From CAMLJR01 sp964631955 (lineage in GTDB: Bacteria; Pseudomonadota; Gammaproteobacteria; Pseudomonadales; CAMLJR01): DNA of 64,000 nucleotides. Each line of letters begins with the position of its first letter. The first letter of the stretch is position 1. A program made the translations under genes and the position numbers. The stretch lies in contig CAZWBA010000001.1 of NCBI GenBank assembly GCA_964631955.1, positions 396,614 to 460,613 of the forward strand, written 5' to 3'. This document shows positions 1-8,839 of this stretch, in pieces. The notes beneath the pieces are model-generated. The model did no database searches. It saw nothing but the letters and a program-made list of their open reading frames with translations, and was not told where the DNA came from.

Positions 1-96
1 CAAAGCCGGCTTTTACCACGCGGAGAACTGGCACAACGTAGCTGGATATTTCGGCTGGCCGTGCGCGGCTCTTATCTGCTGGCGCCGATTCTTTAA
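1..96 (+). CDS. C-terminal end of an unidentified protein
   Basis: An open frame runs from the first base to a TAA at 94-96 and encodes 31 residues ending in LLAPIL. The tail is basic and then hydrophobic, with several Arg residues before a short apolar end. It is too short to assign to a family. A strong hairpin terminator follows 21 bases after the stop, which supports this being the true end of a transcribed gene rather than a chance frame. Confidence 0.5.
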   Translation, partial: QSRLLPRGELAQRSWIFRLAVRGSYLLAPIL

Positions 97-117
97 ACCT
101 CTCTCATGCGCAAACAA

Positions 118-154
118 CAATGCCCGCACCTTTCGATGCGGGCATTGTTTTTTT
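118..154 (+). terminator. Rho-independent terminator
   Basis: Perfect 11-bp stem (118-128 with 137-147), 8-nt loop, then seven T. It ends the partial gene at the window start. The other strand has only an A/C-rich tail, so termination of the convergent lipoprotein gene here is possible but weaker. Confidence 0.9.
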
Positions 155-163
155 GCAGCGCGA

Positions 164-1546
164 TTAAGGTTTAGTGGCCACAACCATAACGCCTTTATCA
201 CCCGCGGCATTTTTAGCCGTCAGTGTTAGCTTGCCATCTTCGTAGACTGCCACGCCGATAAATTCTACATCGGCCCCATAAGGACAAGTACCACCCTCGG
301 CATGGCTAAAGAACAGCTTGTTGACATCGTAGTAATTTCCACCGCCGGAAATATGCGGCACGATTCTTCCCGCATAGCTGCAGGAACTACCGGCCGCCGA
401 GCCGGATATCACTCCATCGAAAGCATCGCCCGGAGTACCCGGGTTGTCGGCAATGCTCACCGAGGCCGTGGAATATCTGACCGCATCAATACCCGTCCAG
501 CCCGCCGTATAGCTGCCCGCGATGATCGATACCAGCGCCTCTTCCTCATAAAGCGGATCGTATTGGGTGGTCAGCGCCGCTGCGGTGATCGGGGCACCGC
601 CCGGGAATCGTAAGGTTATATTCATTGGCACCGGGACATATTCGAAAATTGGGTTGCCATTGGTATCGAACGAGGCCTTGTTAACTTGCAGGGTCCACTG
701 GCCTGTCCAGCCATCCGTGGGGACGAATGGTACCGCGGTCTTATAGAGATTCTTATCCACTGGATTTACCGCGGTATTTCTGTAAGGTCCTGAAAGTGGG
801 CCCTGGAGGCCTGTACAACCAGAACCGTTATTATCTGTGCAGGTAGAAACGTCGAGCTGAAATAATGATCCCTTACCCGTGGCTTCGTCCATCGAGAAGC
901 CCTGAGTGTAGTGCATGGTAACACCAAGCGTAGGAAGCGAGCTCGTCCCAGTAAAGTTACCCAAGTTGGACTGAGCATCCCAAATACCCGTGAAGCCATT
1001 CATATTCAAATCGCCTTGGGCACCTGGAAAATAGTTAGAGGCATTCATCTCAAGCTCATAAGTCGAGCCCGGTGGCGTGAACGCACCGTTCAAGGTGCTC
1101 GCCGCAGTGTACGGGGAAGTCGGCTCCGTTGAAGTCACCGAAGTGCGGGGGTACTGCGCATTGAAGGCTCCCCAACGAATTTGCGTATCGCCTTCAAAAT
1201 CGAACCTCTGAACCTTAGCAGACCCTAAATTACCTGTGACGCCATTGACACTGTCACTACCGTTGTCGTCTTTCCCGATCCCCGCGTAAAAGCCTGCAGG
1301 AGTAGTTCCATCCACTGCCATATAAACGAACCAATAGCCCGCAGTAATATCAGGTGCAACGACGCCCGAAACAACGCGATCGCCTGCCGTTCCCTTCCAA
1401 AGCCCCGCGGATGATGAGTAGTAAGTCACCGGCGACGGCGTGTACTGAGGAACCTCTCCATCAGAACCGCCGCCACCGCCTCCGCAGGCGGTCAACAGAG
1501 TCAATGACGAAATCGCGGCAGCCAGTGCCGTGAGATGAGTTTTCAT
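164..1546 (-). CDS. Predicted secreted lipoprotein, unknown function
   Basis: 460 residues. The N-terminus is a type II signal peptide: MKTH, a hydrophobic run, then lipobox LTAC followed by six glycines, a flexible tether typical of surface or outer-membrane lipoproteins. No +2 Asp is present, so outer-membrane sorting is expected. The mature part is rich in Gly, Thr, Ser and aromatic residues and looks like beta-structure; I see no catalytic motif and recognise no family. Several Cys residues (CTDNNGSGC; CSYAG; GGTCPYG) could form disulfides. The ATG at 1546 is preceded by an AAGGAGA ribosome site and by a TATAAT-like hexamer on the minus strand at 1570-1575. The gene stands alone and faces the terminator at 118-154. 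Confidence 0.75.
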   Translation of the reverse strand: MKTHLTALAAAISSLTLLTACGGGGGGSDGEVPQYTPSPVTYYSSSAGLWKGTAGDRVVSGVVAPDITAGYWFVYMAVDGTTPAGFYAGIGKDDNGSDSVNGVTGNLGSAKVQRFDFEGDTQIRWGAFNAQYPRTSVTSTEPTSPYTAASTLNGAFTPPGSTYELEMNASNYFPGAQGDLNMNGFTGIWDAQSNLGNFTGTSSLPTLGVTMHYTQGFSMDEATGKGSLFQLDVSTCTDNNGSGCTGLQGPLSGPYRNTAVNPVDKNLYKTAVPFVPTDGWTGQWTLQVNKASFDTNGNPIFEYVPVPMNITLRFPGGAPITAAALTTQYDPLYEEEALVSIIAGSYTAGWTGIDAVRYSTASVSIADNPGTPGDAFDGVISGSAAGSSCSYAGRIVPHISGGGNYYDVNKLFFSHAEGGTCPYGADVEFIGVAVYEDGKLTLTAKNAAGDKGVMVVATKP

Positions 1547-1705
1547 GCTATCTCCTTCATTTTATTAAAATTATAGTAATGCGGGACGATGGCGAATCGC
1601 TTTATACGCGGTCGCTCACGCGCCGTCTTATATGTGCGGAGGAGATGCTACATTGTTTTTTTACACGTGTCACTTAGCGTCGAAGATCGGCTGACCGTAT
1701 TGCTT

Positions 1706-2377
1706 TCAGGAGACCGACTCCAGCCCGCCTTGCAATTCCTGGCAGAGGGCGAGCATGAGAAGCCGCTGTGGCGGGGACATTTCGCTGAAGGAAATGCCGT
1801 AGTGGAATGGATTGTCCGGGGCTTTTTCGTCTTTACCAAACGCGCGCTTGATCTCGCCATGCAGTTCGAGCGAATGGTCCATTTCCGCGACTTTCACCTT
1901 TGCCGTCAGCAGGACTCGGGTGACCGAGGCGGTGAGCTCCTTTTCGAGGCCAATTCTCGCGCCCTGCAAACTGATATCGCGAAAACAGCCGCGCAATTTT
2001 GCGGTGGCGATACCCATCGCGGTAAAGGCCGTCAACTGCAATGTTTTCTGGAAGTTGAAACGCGGGAAACGGCGCAGCGGTTCCAGCTCGATTTTCTGTG
2101 GCCACGCAAAATGCAGATAGGGATAAGGCTGCTCGCATACCTGCAATATCGTCGATGCGAAGGTTACGATGCCGGTCTGCAGCGCAAATTTGGCTTCGAC
2201 CTTGACGCCTTCGCGCACGAGTACCTGAGGGGGTTTCTTCGGCACATACACCAGCACCGATTCGTTCGCGCGATAACCAACCAGCAAGGCTTCGCTGGGA
2301 TAGCGCTTGTAATCGAGCCCGACGAAATTCAGCTGCATTCGAGTGGCAACTGGAAGCTTTAACTGGCTGAATTCCAT
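1706..2377 (-). CDS. PilZ-domain protein, YcgR-like
   Basis: About 223 residues starting at MEFSQLKLPV; the open frame extends further upstream but would then overlap the preceding gene. An N-terminal YcgR-type beta domain (about 1-100) is followed by a PilZ domain with the c-di-GMP signature RRFPR (RxxxR) near residue 105 and DISLQGA (the D/NxSxxG box) about 30 residues on. Family knowledge: such proteins bind c-di-GMP and act on flagellar motors or other surface outputs; the target here is unknown. It lies 25 bp downstream of a second PilZ gene of the same build, so the pair is likely co-transcribed and arose by duplication. Confidence 0.8.
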   Translation of the reverse strand: MEFSQLKLPVATRMQLNFVGLDYKRYPSEALLVGYRANESVLVYVPKKPPQVLVREGVKVEAKFALQTGIVTFASTILQVCEQPYPYLHFAWPQKIELEPLRRFPRFNFQKTLQLTAFTAMGIATAKLRGCFRDISLQGARIGLEKELTASVTRVLLTAKVKVAEMDHSLELHGEIKRAFGKDEKAPDNPFHYGISFSEMSPPQRLLMLALCQELQGGLESVS

Positions 2378-2402
2378 AATTCCGACGCTCGATTTCGACA
2401 AT

Positions 2403-3050
2403 TTATATTTGCGGCCCGTTACGCTGCACCATGTTGAAGACGTAAGCATAGAGCAGGACGCGTTTATTTTCGTCGAGCTGCGTAAACTCCACGCCGCAGG
2501 TTTCGCCGCCATCGCCGGATGCACGCGTGCGAATAATGCCCGTCAACATCACATCGCGAACGATATCGTCGAGCGTCATGTACATGTGAATGCCCAGCTC
2601 ATCGCCGATTTCACCGAGCGCTGTCTGCGATGAAAGCTTTAAACCGCGCACGCTGATATCAGCGATTTGCGCAGGCTGCATTTCCAGATGATCCTCATCG
2701 CTGAAATTTGCCACCTGCGCGGAAACATCGACGCTCACGCGCACGGCGGAACGCACATTGCGCAGGTTGACGGTTCGTGGATATTGCAGAAAAACATGCG
2801 GAAATGGCGCGGTTCCGATTCCTTCGATCTGACTGGCGAAAGTGACGATACCTGTCGGACTCGTCATTGAAATGACCACCTTCGCACCGATGTGCAAATC
2901 CGCACCGAATTGCGCTGCCGCAACAATCGCGCGGGATATATCGCTGCCAATGTACCTGCCCTGTACCGTTGACTGCCTGGAGCCACTCCCGGGTAACGCG
3001 ATGCGCATCGCTGCGCCCGGAAGCAATTTCAGTTCGGCAAATTGAGTCAC
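2403..3050 (-). CDS. PilZ-domain protein, YcgR-like (first of tandem pair)
   Basis: 215 residues from a GTG start at 3050 with AAGAGAG just upstream. Architecture matches its downstream neighbour: N-terminal YcgR-like domain ending near TGIVTFASQIEG, then PilZ with RSAVR (RxxxR) and ADISVRGLKL (DxSxxG). The shared phrase TGIVTFAS in both proteins supports a tandem duplication. Role by family: c-di-GMP receptor. The window also encodes a GGDEF/EAL enzyme (30792-33248), which shows the organism makes and degrades this messenger. No flagellar gene is adjacent, so the output is not defined. Confidence 0.8.
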   Translation of the reverse strand: MTQFAELKLLPGAAMRIALPGSGSRQSTVQGRYIGSDISRAIVAAAQFGADLHIGAKVVISMTSPTGIVTFASQIEGIGTAPFPHVFLQYPRTVNLRNVRSAVRVSVDVSAQVANFSDEDHLEMQPAQIADISVRGLKLSSQTALGEIGDELGIHMYMTLDDIVRDVMLTGIIRTRASGDGGETCGVEFTQLDENKRVLLYAYVFNMVQRNGPQI

Positions 3051-3162
3051 GATAAACTCTCTTTAAACTATTGTTATATTAGGCTTCGCAAGTGTAGCAA
3101 AATCGATCCGGAACACCGGCGTAACGTCATTCCCACGCGCCACTCACTCAGCGGTATCGCTC

Positions 3163-3492
3163 ATGAAAACCTTCCGAAACATATCTCCACAGGACGCACA
3201 GACCCTGCTGATGGAACCGCTGACCCAGCTCATCGATATCCGCGATGAGTTCGCTTTCCGCGAAGGTCATATCGACAACGCGCAGCGAATCGACAACGAC
3301 AATGTCGACAGTTTTATTGCCACCGCGAACAGAAGCGCGCCACTCATTGTCTGCTGCTACCACGGCATCAGCAGTCAAAGCGTTGCGCAATTCTTTATCG
3401 AACAGGGATTTGGTGAGGTCTACAGCCTGAGCGGCGGCTTTGAGGAATGGAAAACCTCGTTTCCATATATACGTGATGCGAGATACACGTGA
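3163..3492 (+). CDS. glpE: Thiosulfate sulfurtransferase GlpE (single-domain rhodanese)
   Basis: 109 residues, the usual GlpE length. The rhodanese active-site loop reads CYHGISS, where the Cys carries the persulfide; the GlpE-typical loop is CYHGNSS, so Asn is Ile here. The early motif IDIRDEFAFREGHIDNA is the conserved CH2A box. The family transfers sulfane sulfur from thiosulfate to cyanide or thioredoxin in the cytoplasm. No strong ribosome site is visible before the ATG at 3163. It is divergent from the PilZ pair and convergent with sppA. A GC-rich hairpin (3503-3522) lies after the stop without a T-tract. Confidence 0.9.
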   Translation: MKTFRNISPQDAQTLLMEPLTQLIDIRDEFAFREGHIDNAQRIDNDNVDSFIATANRSAPLIVCCYHGISSQSVAQFFIEQGFGEVYSLSGGFEEWKTSFPYIRDARYT

Positions 3493-3510
3493 TGCGGGAA
3501 CAGCGCGGCG

Positions 3511-5388
3511 TTAAAGCCGCGCGCAGGTGGTGCAATAGATATACATTCCCTTCGGATCATTCAATTGCGTAAGCTTTTGCAGCTCCATTATCAATGGCCG
3601 CAATGGCGACCAGATTGCAGTCGCACCAAACCAGTCGCGGCGCGCATGAACTCCTGACGCAAACGTCGATTTCAGATAACCCGAAGCGCCGCCTAATTTC
3701 TGCAAAAAAGCCTCGTGAAAACTGAGCGGAGGTTCGATATCGAGCACTTCGTACTGCTGCAGCTGCGCGCGTGCTGCAGCGGCTTTAATCGCATCGTCCA
3801 TGCCGCCCAGTTTATCGACCAGCCCGATTTCCTGTGCGCTTTTGCCCGACCACACCTGGCCCTGTGCAATCTTGTCGACGGCCGCGACTTCCATTTCGCG
3901 CCCGCTCGCAACCACATTCAAAAAGCGGCGATAGCCATGATCGATATTGCTTTGAATGGCGCGCGCGGTGATCGCATCGAGCGGACGGTCTATCCGCATG
4001 GCGTCCGCCAGCGCCGTCGTACCGACACCATCGGTGTGCACGCCAAGCGCATCGAGCGATTCGTCGAGCGTTGGAAACGCGCCGAAAATACCGATCGATC
4101 CTGTCAGCGTCGCCGGTGTCGCCCATATTTCATCGGCATTCGCGGCTATCCAGTAACCGCCCGAGGCCGCGATGCTGCCCATGGAAACCACGAGCGGTTT
4201 TCCCGAGGCCTGCAGCGAGAGCAATTCCTGACGAATGATTTCGGATGCAAACGCACTGCCGCCTTCGCTGTCGATGCGCAACACCACCGCCTTGATATGT
4301 TCGTCATCGCGCGCCTGACGAATCAACGCGCCCAGTGTGTCGCCGCCCACTTGCCCTGCACGCTGCACGCCATCGAGAATCATGCCGCTCGCATACAGAA
4401 CGCCCACCGCATCCTGTTTATTGACCGGCAAATGCTTGTTGTTCGGAAGCCCGCTTCCGGCCAGATAATCGCGATAATCGATACCACGAAAATCACCGTT
4501 CTCGTCAGCCCCGACCTGATCGATTAAATAACTATTGATCGCATCTCTCGTTTTCACGGCATCGACCAGCTGCCAGTCGACCGCCGCCCTGGCGGCATCA
4601 CCTTCCGTGCTCGCGAACACCGTATCGATCCTATTGATGTATTCGTCGATTTTTTCCGGCGAAATGGAGCGGCGCACAGCGACCCGCTCCTTGTATTGCT
4701 GCCACAACGACTGCAGCCAGACCAGATGATTTTCCTTGACCTCGGGCGACATGTCGTCGCGCATGAATGGTTCGACCGCGGACTTGTATGTGCCCACCCG
4801 AAAGACGTGCACGTTCACATGCAGTTTATCGAGCGCCTGCTTGAAATAATTCGTGTAAATACCGAATCCCTGCAGCAAGACCTGCCCCATCGGGTTCATG
4901 AAAATCCTGTCGGCGGAAGCAGCGAGCAAATATTGATCCTGCGTAAAGCTGTCGCCAATCGCAACGACCGATTTATTGTGTTGGCGAAAACGCTGAATAG
5001 CTGCGTTCAGCTCTTCCGCTTTGCTGATGCCGCTGTGTTCGAGAGCGTCGGTTTGCAACACCATCATCTTGATACGATCATCGCCTGCTGCAATATCGAT
5101 CGCCTCGATGAGATCACTCAGCAAAGTCTCCGCGGGCTCGTCGGTACCTGCGATCAAATTCGCGAGCGGATCAACATAGCTGAGCTGATCGACCAGCACA
5201 CCCGAGGGACTCACAATCAGCGCGCCACCCGCCGGAACGGTCGGTCCTTTCTCGGCAAAAACCGCGAGCAGGATTATCGCGATGACAACGAGCAGAAACA
5301 GATTGGTAATTAAATGACGCAGTCCATTCAGAATTTTCCAGACGAACAAGAAACTGCGTTTAAAAAAACCCGGGCGTTTAGTTTCCAT
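3511..5388 (-). CDS. sppA: Signal peptide peptidase SppA, 67K type
   Basis: 625 residues from the ATG at 5388 (AGGAAA upstream); the open frame extends upstream out of DUF2069 but without a ribosome site. One N-terminal transmembrane segment (LFLLVVIAIILLAVFA) precedes two tandem ClpP-like S49 repeats. The general base Lys lies in the first repeat (GTYKSAVEPFMR) and the nucleophile Ser in the second (MGSIAASGGYW), the Lys/Ser dyad split known from E. coli SppA (618 aa). It degrades cleaved signal peptides at the inner membrane. It is the last gene of arsC-DUF2069-sppA, 50 bp after DUF2069. Confidence 0.95.
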   Translation of the reverse strand: METKRPGFFKRSFLFVWKILNGLRHLITNLFLLVVIAIILLAVFAEKGPTVPAGGALIVSPSGVLVDQLSYVDPLANLIAGTDEPAETLLSDLIEAIDIAAGDDRIKMMVLQTDALEHSGISKAEELNAAIQRFRQHNKSVVAIGDSFTQDQYLLAASADRIFMNPMGQVLLQGFGIYTNYFKQALDKLHVNVHVFRVGTYKSAVEPFMRDDMSPEVKENHLVWLQSLWQQYKERVAVRRSISPEKIDEYINRIDTVFASTEGDAARAAVDWQLVDAVKTRDAINSYLIDQVGADENGDFRGIDYRDYLAGSGLPNNKHLPVNKQDAVGVLYASGMILDGVQRAGQVGGDTLGALIRQARDDEHIKAVVLRIDSEGGSAFASEIIRQELLSLQASGKPLVVSMGSIAASGGYWIAANADEIWATPATLTGSIGIFGAFPTLDESLDALGVHTDGVGTTALADAMRIDRPLDAITARAIQSNIDHGYRRFLNVVASGREMEVAAVDKIAQGQVWSGKSAQEIGLVDKLGGMDDAIKAAAARAQLQQYEVLDIEPPLSFHEAFLQKLGGASGYLKSTFASGVHARRDWFGATAIWSPLRPLIMELQKLTQLNDPKGMYIYCTTCARL

Positions 5389-5438
5389 CGATATTTCCTG
5401 CAAATAATTTCGCGATACCAAAAACGTTGAATGAATTT

Positions 5439-5813
5439 CTACTGCGGCTCGGCACGCCTTGCGCGTGCCACATAACGCACTGACAGCATCGCGCCGATAA
5501 ACAGCGTCACCGTGAGAACGAGGTGCATCACATCGAGCCAGCGCCACCAGGGTGCGAATAGCGCTGTCACACTTTGTGCAAAATAAAGCAGCGACACAAA
5601 ACTCAGCCAGGCAAAGCTATTGATGGATCCGCGCCGTACACCCGGCACGAAAATCAGGAGGGGCAGCGACAGGATCACCCAGACCACGACATTGGGCGAG
5701 CGATCGCGGCTCGGCATGATCACCGTATCGATCGCGACCACGACCAGCAACGCAACCAGACAAACAAACGTCACCCGCCGGCTGTGCCGCGCGAGCACTG
5801 CGTAATCCGCCAT
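5439..5813 (-). CDS. DUF2069 inner-membrane protein
   Basis: 124 residues with four predicted membrane segments (for example VTFVCLVALLVVVAIDTVIM, VWVILSLPLLIFVPGV, LTVTLFIGAMLSV) and a basic C-terminus. Match to DUF2069 is by the loop PWWRWLDVMHL after LYFAQSVTALF. Function is unknown. The ATG at 5813 shares its A with the TGA of arsC, so the two are translationally coupled. In many gammaproteobacteria this protein sits beside an ArsC-like gene, as here. Confidence 0.8.
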   Translation of the reverse strand: MADYAVLARHSRRVTFVCLVALLVVVAIDTVIMPSRDRSPNVVVWVILSLPLLIFVPGVRRGSINSFAWLSFVSLLYFAQSVTALFAPWWRWLDVMHLVLTVTLFIGAMLSVRYVARARRAEPQ

Positions 5814-6160
5814 CAATCGAGCAGCTCTAAAACATTTTCCGGTGGCCGGCCCAGTCGCGCATGTGCGCCGCGCACGACGATGGGACGCTCGATCAGTTTT
5901 GGATGCGTACTCATCGCCGCCAATAATTCTTCGTCGCCTGCATCGGCTAAATTGAGCGCCTTGTATTCATCCTCGCCTCTTCGCAGCAGATCGCGCACAG
6001 TGATATTTAATTTCGCCACCAACTCCCTGAGCTGCTGCTTCGACGGCGCCTTTTCAAGATAAAGCACAATCTCCGGCTCGATCCCGCGCTGCTGCAACAA
6101 CTCCAGCGTCTGACGGGATTTACTGCAGCGCGGATTGTGATAAATCGTGAAATCACTCAT
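5813..6160 (-). CDS. arsC: ArsC-family (YfgD-like) glutaredoxin-dependent reductase
   Basis: 115 residues starting at MSDFTIYHNPRCSKSR. The thioredoxin-like fold carries the active Cys in NPRCSKSR. The conserved ERPIVV segment (the Arg of the arsenate pocket) and the late R in GAHARLGRP are present. There is no arsB, arsR or arsenite pump nearby, so a housekeeping YfgD-type role is more likely than a resistance operon. The upstream open frame is ignored because the start at 6160 matches the family N-terminus. Overlaps DUF2069 by one base. Confidence 0.85.
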   Translation of the reverse strand: MSDFTIYHNPRCSKSRQTLELLQQRGIEPEIVLYLEKAPSKQQLRELVAKLNITVRDLLRRGEDEYKALNLADAGDEELLAAMSTHPKLIERPIVVRGAHARLGRPPENVLELLD

Positions 6161-6312
6161 GGTTTGCTTCACATATAAAGAGGCGGGCCTCATTATACAC
6201 GGCACTTTTGCACCACCAAGCGCCGGCCAAAACCCGTGCATTACCCCGATGATGCTTGCGGATTGCGCATTGCTGGCACACGTTCACCATTCACTCATGA
6301 GAGAAGATTTTC

Positions 6313-6795
6313 ATGTCGTTTTCGTCGCACAAGCGCTACGCAGTCATTTTTGCTGTCTGCTTCAGCCTGCTTTCCGGTTGCAGCAGACCCGATTACGAAA
6401 CTGCCGATGGCAGCAGCGGTCGTTTTGCCGATAGCCGTGGCAAATGGCTGCTCATCAATTACTGGGCCGAGTGGTGCAAACCCTGCATCGAAGAAATGCC
6501 CGAACTGCATCGATTCCAGCAGGAACAGCGCAACCGCGCAGTGCTCTTCGCGGTCAATTACGATGGTGTGCAGGGCGCATCGTTACAGCAGCAGATTAAA
6601 AAAATAGGTATCGAATTGCCGGTGCTGCTGCAGGACCCGTCGGCTTTATTGAAATTTCCACGACCGGAAGCATTGCCCGCTACCTATGTATTCGATCCCG
6701 ATGGGGTATTGCGCCACACCTTGCAGGGGCCACAAACGGCAGCCGCGCTCGCCGCCCTTCTGGATGAAGCGAAAGCCGAACCCGGTAAGCCATGA
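6313..6795 (+). CDS. TlpA-like periplasmic thioredoxin lipoprotein
   Basis: 160 residues. Lipobox LLSGC follows a short hydrophobic segment, so the protein is probably anchored to a membrane on the periplasmic side. The redox motif is WCKPC (in NYWAEWCKPCIEEMPEL), typical of TlpA/ResA reductants. The cis-Pro region is present (PATYVFDPDGV). Expected role: thiol-disulfide exchange in the periplasm, for example in cytochrome maturation or envelope redox control. It is divergent from arsC and shares a bidirectional terminator with the porin gene. Confidence 0.85.
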   Translation: MSFSSHKRYAVIFAVCFSLLSGCSRPDYETADGSSGRFADSRGKWLLINYWAEWCKPCIEEMPELHRFQQEQRNRAVLFAVNYDGVQGASLQQQIKKIGIELPVLLQDPSALLKFPRPEALPATYVFDPDGVLRHTLQGPQTAAALAALLDEAKAEPGKP

Positions 6796-6914
6796 AGGGT
6801 GATCCAACTGACAGCACTTCTTTCACCGGAATGTAAACCTGACCAGGACCATTAAACTCTGCGCGCTGTCACTCGCCATCGCTGCGCCCCATGAACGCCG
6901 CAAAAATCCGGTCC

Positions 6915-6948
6915 AAAAAAAATCCCCGCAGTTGCGGGGATTTTTTTT
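6915..6948. terminator. Bidirectional Rho-independent terminator
   Basis: 10-bp perfect stem (6921-6930 with 6933-6942), 2-nt loop, flanked by an A-run on the left and a T-run on the right. It can stop the tlpA-like gene on plus and the porin gene on minus. Confidence 0.92.
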
Positions 6949-6959
6949 GATGAGGCGTA

Positions 6960-8021
6960 TTACTGCTTCTTCACTGCCTCGGTGGTTTCCGCATGCATTA
7001 CCGCAACCACACGACGGTTTTGCGCACGACCATCGACAGTATCGTTGCTGGCGATAGGTTTCGATTCGCCGTAGCCGACAGAGCTCAGGCGCGATCCATC
7101 GATACCGAAACGCGTTACCAGCAGATCTTTCACCGCATCGGCGCGACGTTGCGACAACTTCAGGTTATACGCATCGGAAGCCGTGCTATCGGTATGACCA
7201 CCGATTTCCGCTTTCACGCTGGCGTATTTTTTCAGGAATTTCGCCACGCGCTCGACTTCACCGACGTACTCCTCGGTGATATTCGACTTGTCAGTCGCGA
7301 ACTTGATATCGACACGGATTTCTTCCGACTTGGTCAGATGGAATTCACAGCCATCAGCATCGACTTCCAGACCGCGCGGTGTGTTCGGGCACTTGTCCTT
7401 GTCGTCGTAAACGCCGTCGCCATCGCTATCGACCGGTGCAGGCGGCGGTGCAACTACCGGAGCCGGTGCAGCGACCGGAGCGGGCTTGGCACCGCCGAAC
7501 GCATAACCGAAACCGAGAGTGAACGCGCCATGCGACAGACTGTCATCCAGTTCGTGGATGTACTTGAGTTCGGGACGCAGCGAAAAACGATCGGTGACTT
7601 TGATGCGCAAACCCAGACCGACATCGGCATGCGTCGCCTCGTCCTTGCTGGAACCGCTCGCATCGTAATCGTAACGGGAATGACCGACACCCAGTTTGGC
7701 GTAGGGCACGACCTTGTTTTTGGTACCGGTGGGGGTGAAGTAATAAATGCCGTCAAGGGTCAGGCGATCGTAATCGACCTTGCTGCCGGGTACTTCCATA
7801 TTGTCGAAAGCGCGGGTGTAATCGATTTCCGCACCGAGATGATCGGTGAACTGATATTCGCCACCGATGCCATAAATACCGCTATCGTCAACATCGAGTT
7901 CATTATCGAAGTCCTGCGCACCGACGAATGGTGTTACAAAAAACTGACCCGGATCCGCCTGGACAATTGCCGGAGTTATCAAAACGCTCGAAACTACCGT
8001 TGCTAACGCTAGTTTTTTCAT
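6960..8021 (-). CDS. OmpA/OprF-family outer membrane porin
   Basis: 353 residues. Sec signal peptide cleaved near VQA|DPG. Residues about 23-180 form an 8-strand OmpA barrel (YAKLGVGHSRYDY, GFGYAFGG). A Pro/Ala/Val-rich hinge follows, then a thrombospondin type 3 calcium motif (DSDGDGVYDDKDKCPNTP) and a C-terminal peptidoglycan-binding OmpA domain with NLKLSQRRADAVKDLL and the Asp/Arg pair of the diaminopimelate pocket. Role: structural link between outer membrane and peptidoglycan, and slow porin. Monocistronic with the terminator above. The mix of barrel, TSP3 and OmpA_C is the OprF plan. Confidence 0.92.
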   Translation of the reverse strand: MKKLALATVVSSVLITPAIVQADPGQFFVTPFVGAQDFDNELDVDDSGIYGIGGEYQFTDHLGAEIDYTRAFDNMEVPGSKVDYDRLTLDGIYYFTPTGTKNKVVPYAKLGVGHSRYDYDASGSSKDEATHADVGLGLRIKVTDRFSLRPELKYIHELDDSLSHGAFTLGFGYAFGGAKPAPVAAPAPVVAPPPAPVDSDGDGVYDDKDKCPNTPRGLEVDADGCEFHLTKSEEIRVDIKFATDKSNITEEYVGEVERVAKFLKKYASVKAEIGGHTDSTASDAYNLKLSQRRADAVKDLLVTRFGIDGSRLSSVGYGESKPIASNDTVDGRAQNRRVVAVMHAETTEAVKKQ

Positions 8022-8130
8022 TGTTGCTCTCCCAAATAGTTTTGTGCGCTTTGAAATAGCGCCGATTGTAGCGCCGCCATTCTAACGTCAAAGTTTTTAT
8101 CCGCCAACAATCGACATTTCATATTTCTCC

Positions 8131-8823
8131 TCACTTCGCCATTTCCAATTCTTCGACCACGCGCCGAACGAATGGAATGGTGATGCGCTTCTGCTCGACC
8201 AGCGATTGCTTGTCGATCTGCTCAAGCAGGGCCAGCAAGGCGGGAAATGCGCGCGATTGCCGCGAGAGTATGTAAGTTATAACGTCCTCGCTCAGGCTTA
8301 TGCCTCGCTCCTGCGCACGCAAACGCAGCGCCTGTGTACGCTCCCCATCATTCAGTCCGTGCAGACGAAAATCGCCGCTCATGCGCAGACGCGATTGCAG
8401 ATCCGGCAGAACGCTTGCCAGCTGCGCGGAAGCGCGATCCGCACTGACCAGCCATTTCGTGCCCGTCTGCATGCAGCGATTGAAGAGATGAAACAGCTGT
8501 TCGCACCAGATCACATCGTCGATGACCGTGTGGATGTCATCGAGACAAACCCCCTGCGCACTCTCCAGCGCTTCGAGAACCCGTGCTGGATTCTGGTCGC
8601 GCAACTCGGCAAGCGGCAGATACAGAAAGCCGGCATCCCGACAGACCGCGTGAAGCAGATGGCTGCGTCCGCTATCGGGCGCGCCGTAAAAATAAAATGC
8701 ACCCGCGCCGTGCCGCAGCCATTCGCGCAGCGCATGGAGCAGCGGTGCATTGGCAGCGCTGACAAAAAAATTGGCGAAGCTTGCATCGGTGCGCGAGCGA
8801 AATAACAGCAGCTGCTCATGCAT
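8131..8823 (-). CDS. hda: DnaA regulatory inactivator Hda
   Basis: 230 residues, the usual length. AAA+ protein related to DnaA domain III: Walker A region GAPDSGRSH (a degenerate GxxxxGKS/T in which Arg replaces Lys, common in Hda), Walker B CLDDIH, and the arginine-finger/sensor region DLQSRL. The N-terminal QLLLF box is the expected clamp-binding motif by which Hda docks on DnaN. It stimulates hydrolysis of DnaA-ATP after initiation. Gene order DUF2066-hda, 16 bp apart, is conserved in gammaproteobacteria. Confidence 0.93.
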   Translation of the reverse strand: MHEQLLLFRSRTDASFANFFVSAANAPLLHALREWLRHGAGAFYFYGAPDSGRSHLLHAVCRDAGFLYLPLAELRDQNPARVLEALESAQGVCLDDIHTVIDDVIWCEQLFHLFNRCMQTGTKWLVSADRASAQLASVLPDLQSRLRMSGDFRLHGLNDGERTQALRLRAQERGISLSEDVITYILSRQSRAFPALLALLEQIDKQSLVEQKRITIPFVRRVVEELEMAK

Positions 8824-8839
8824 ATCGGTTGTACCCGGT

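Noticed and set aside
3715..4527. 270-codon plus-strand frame inside sppA
   Set aside because: sppA is complete with Lys/Ser residues on minus; the plus frame is its complement shadow.
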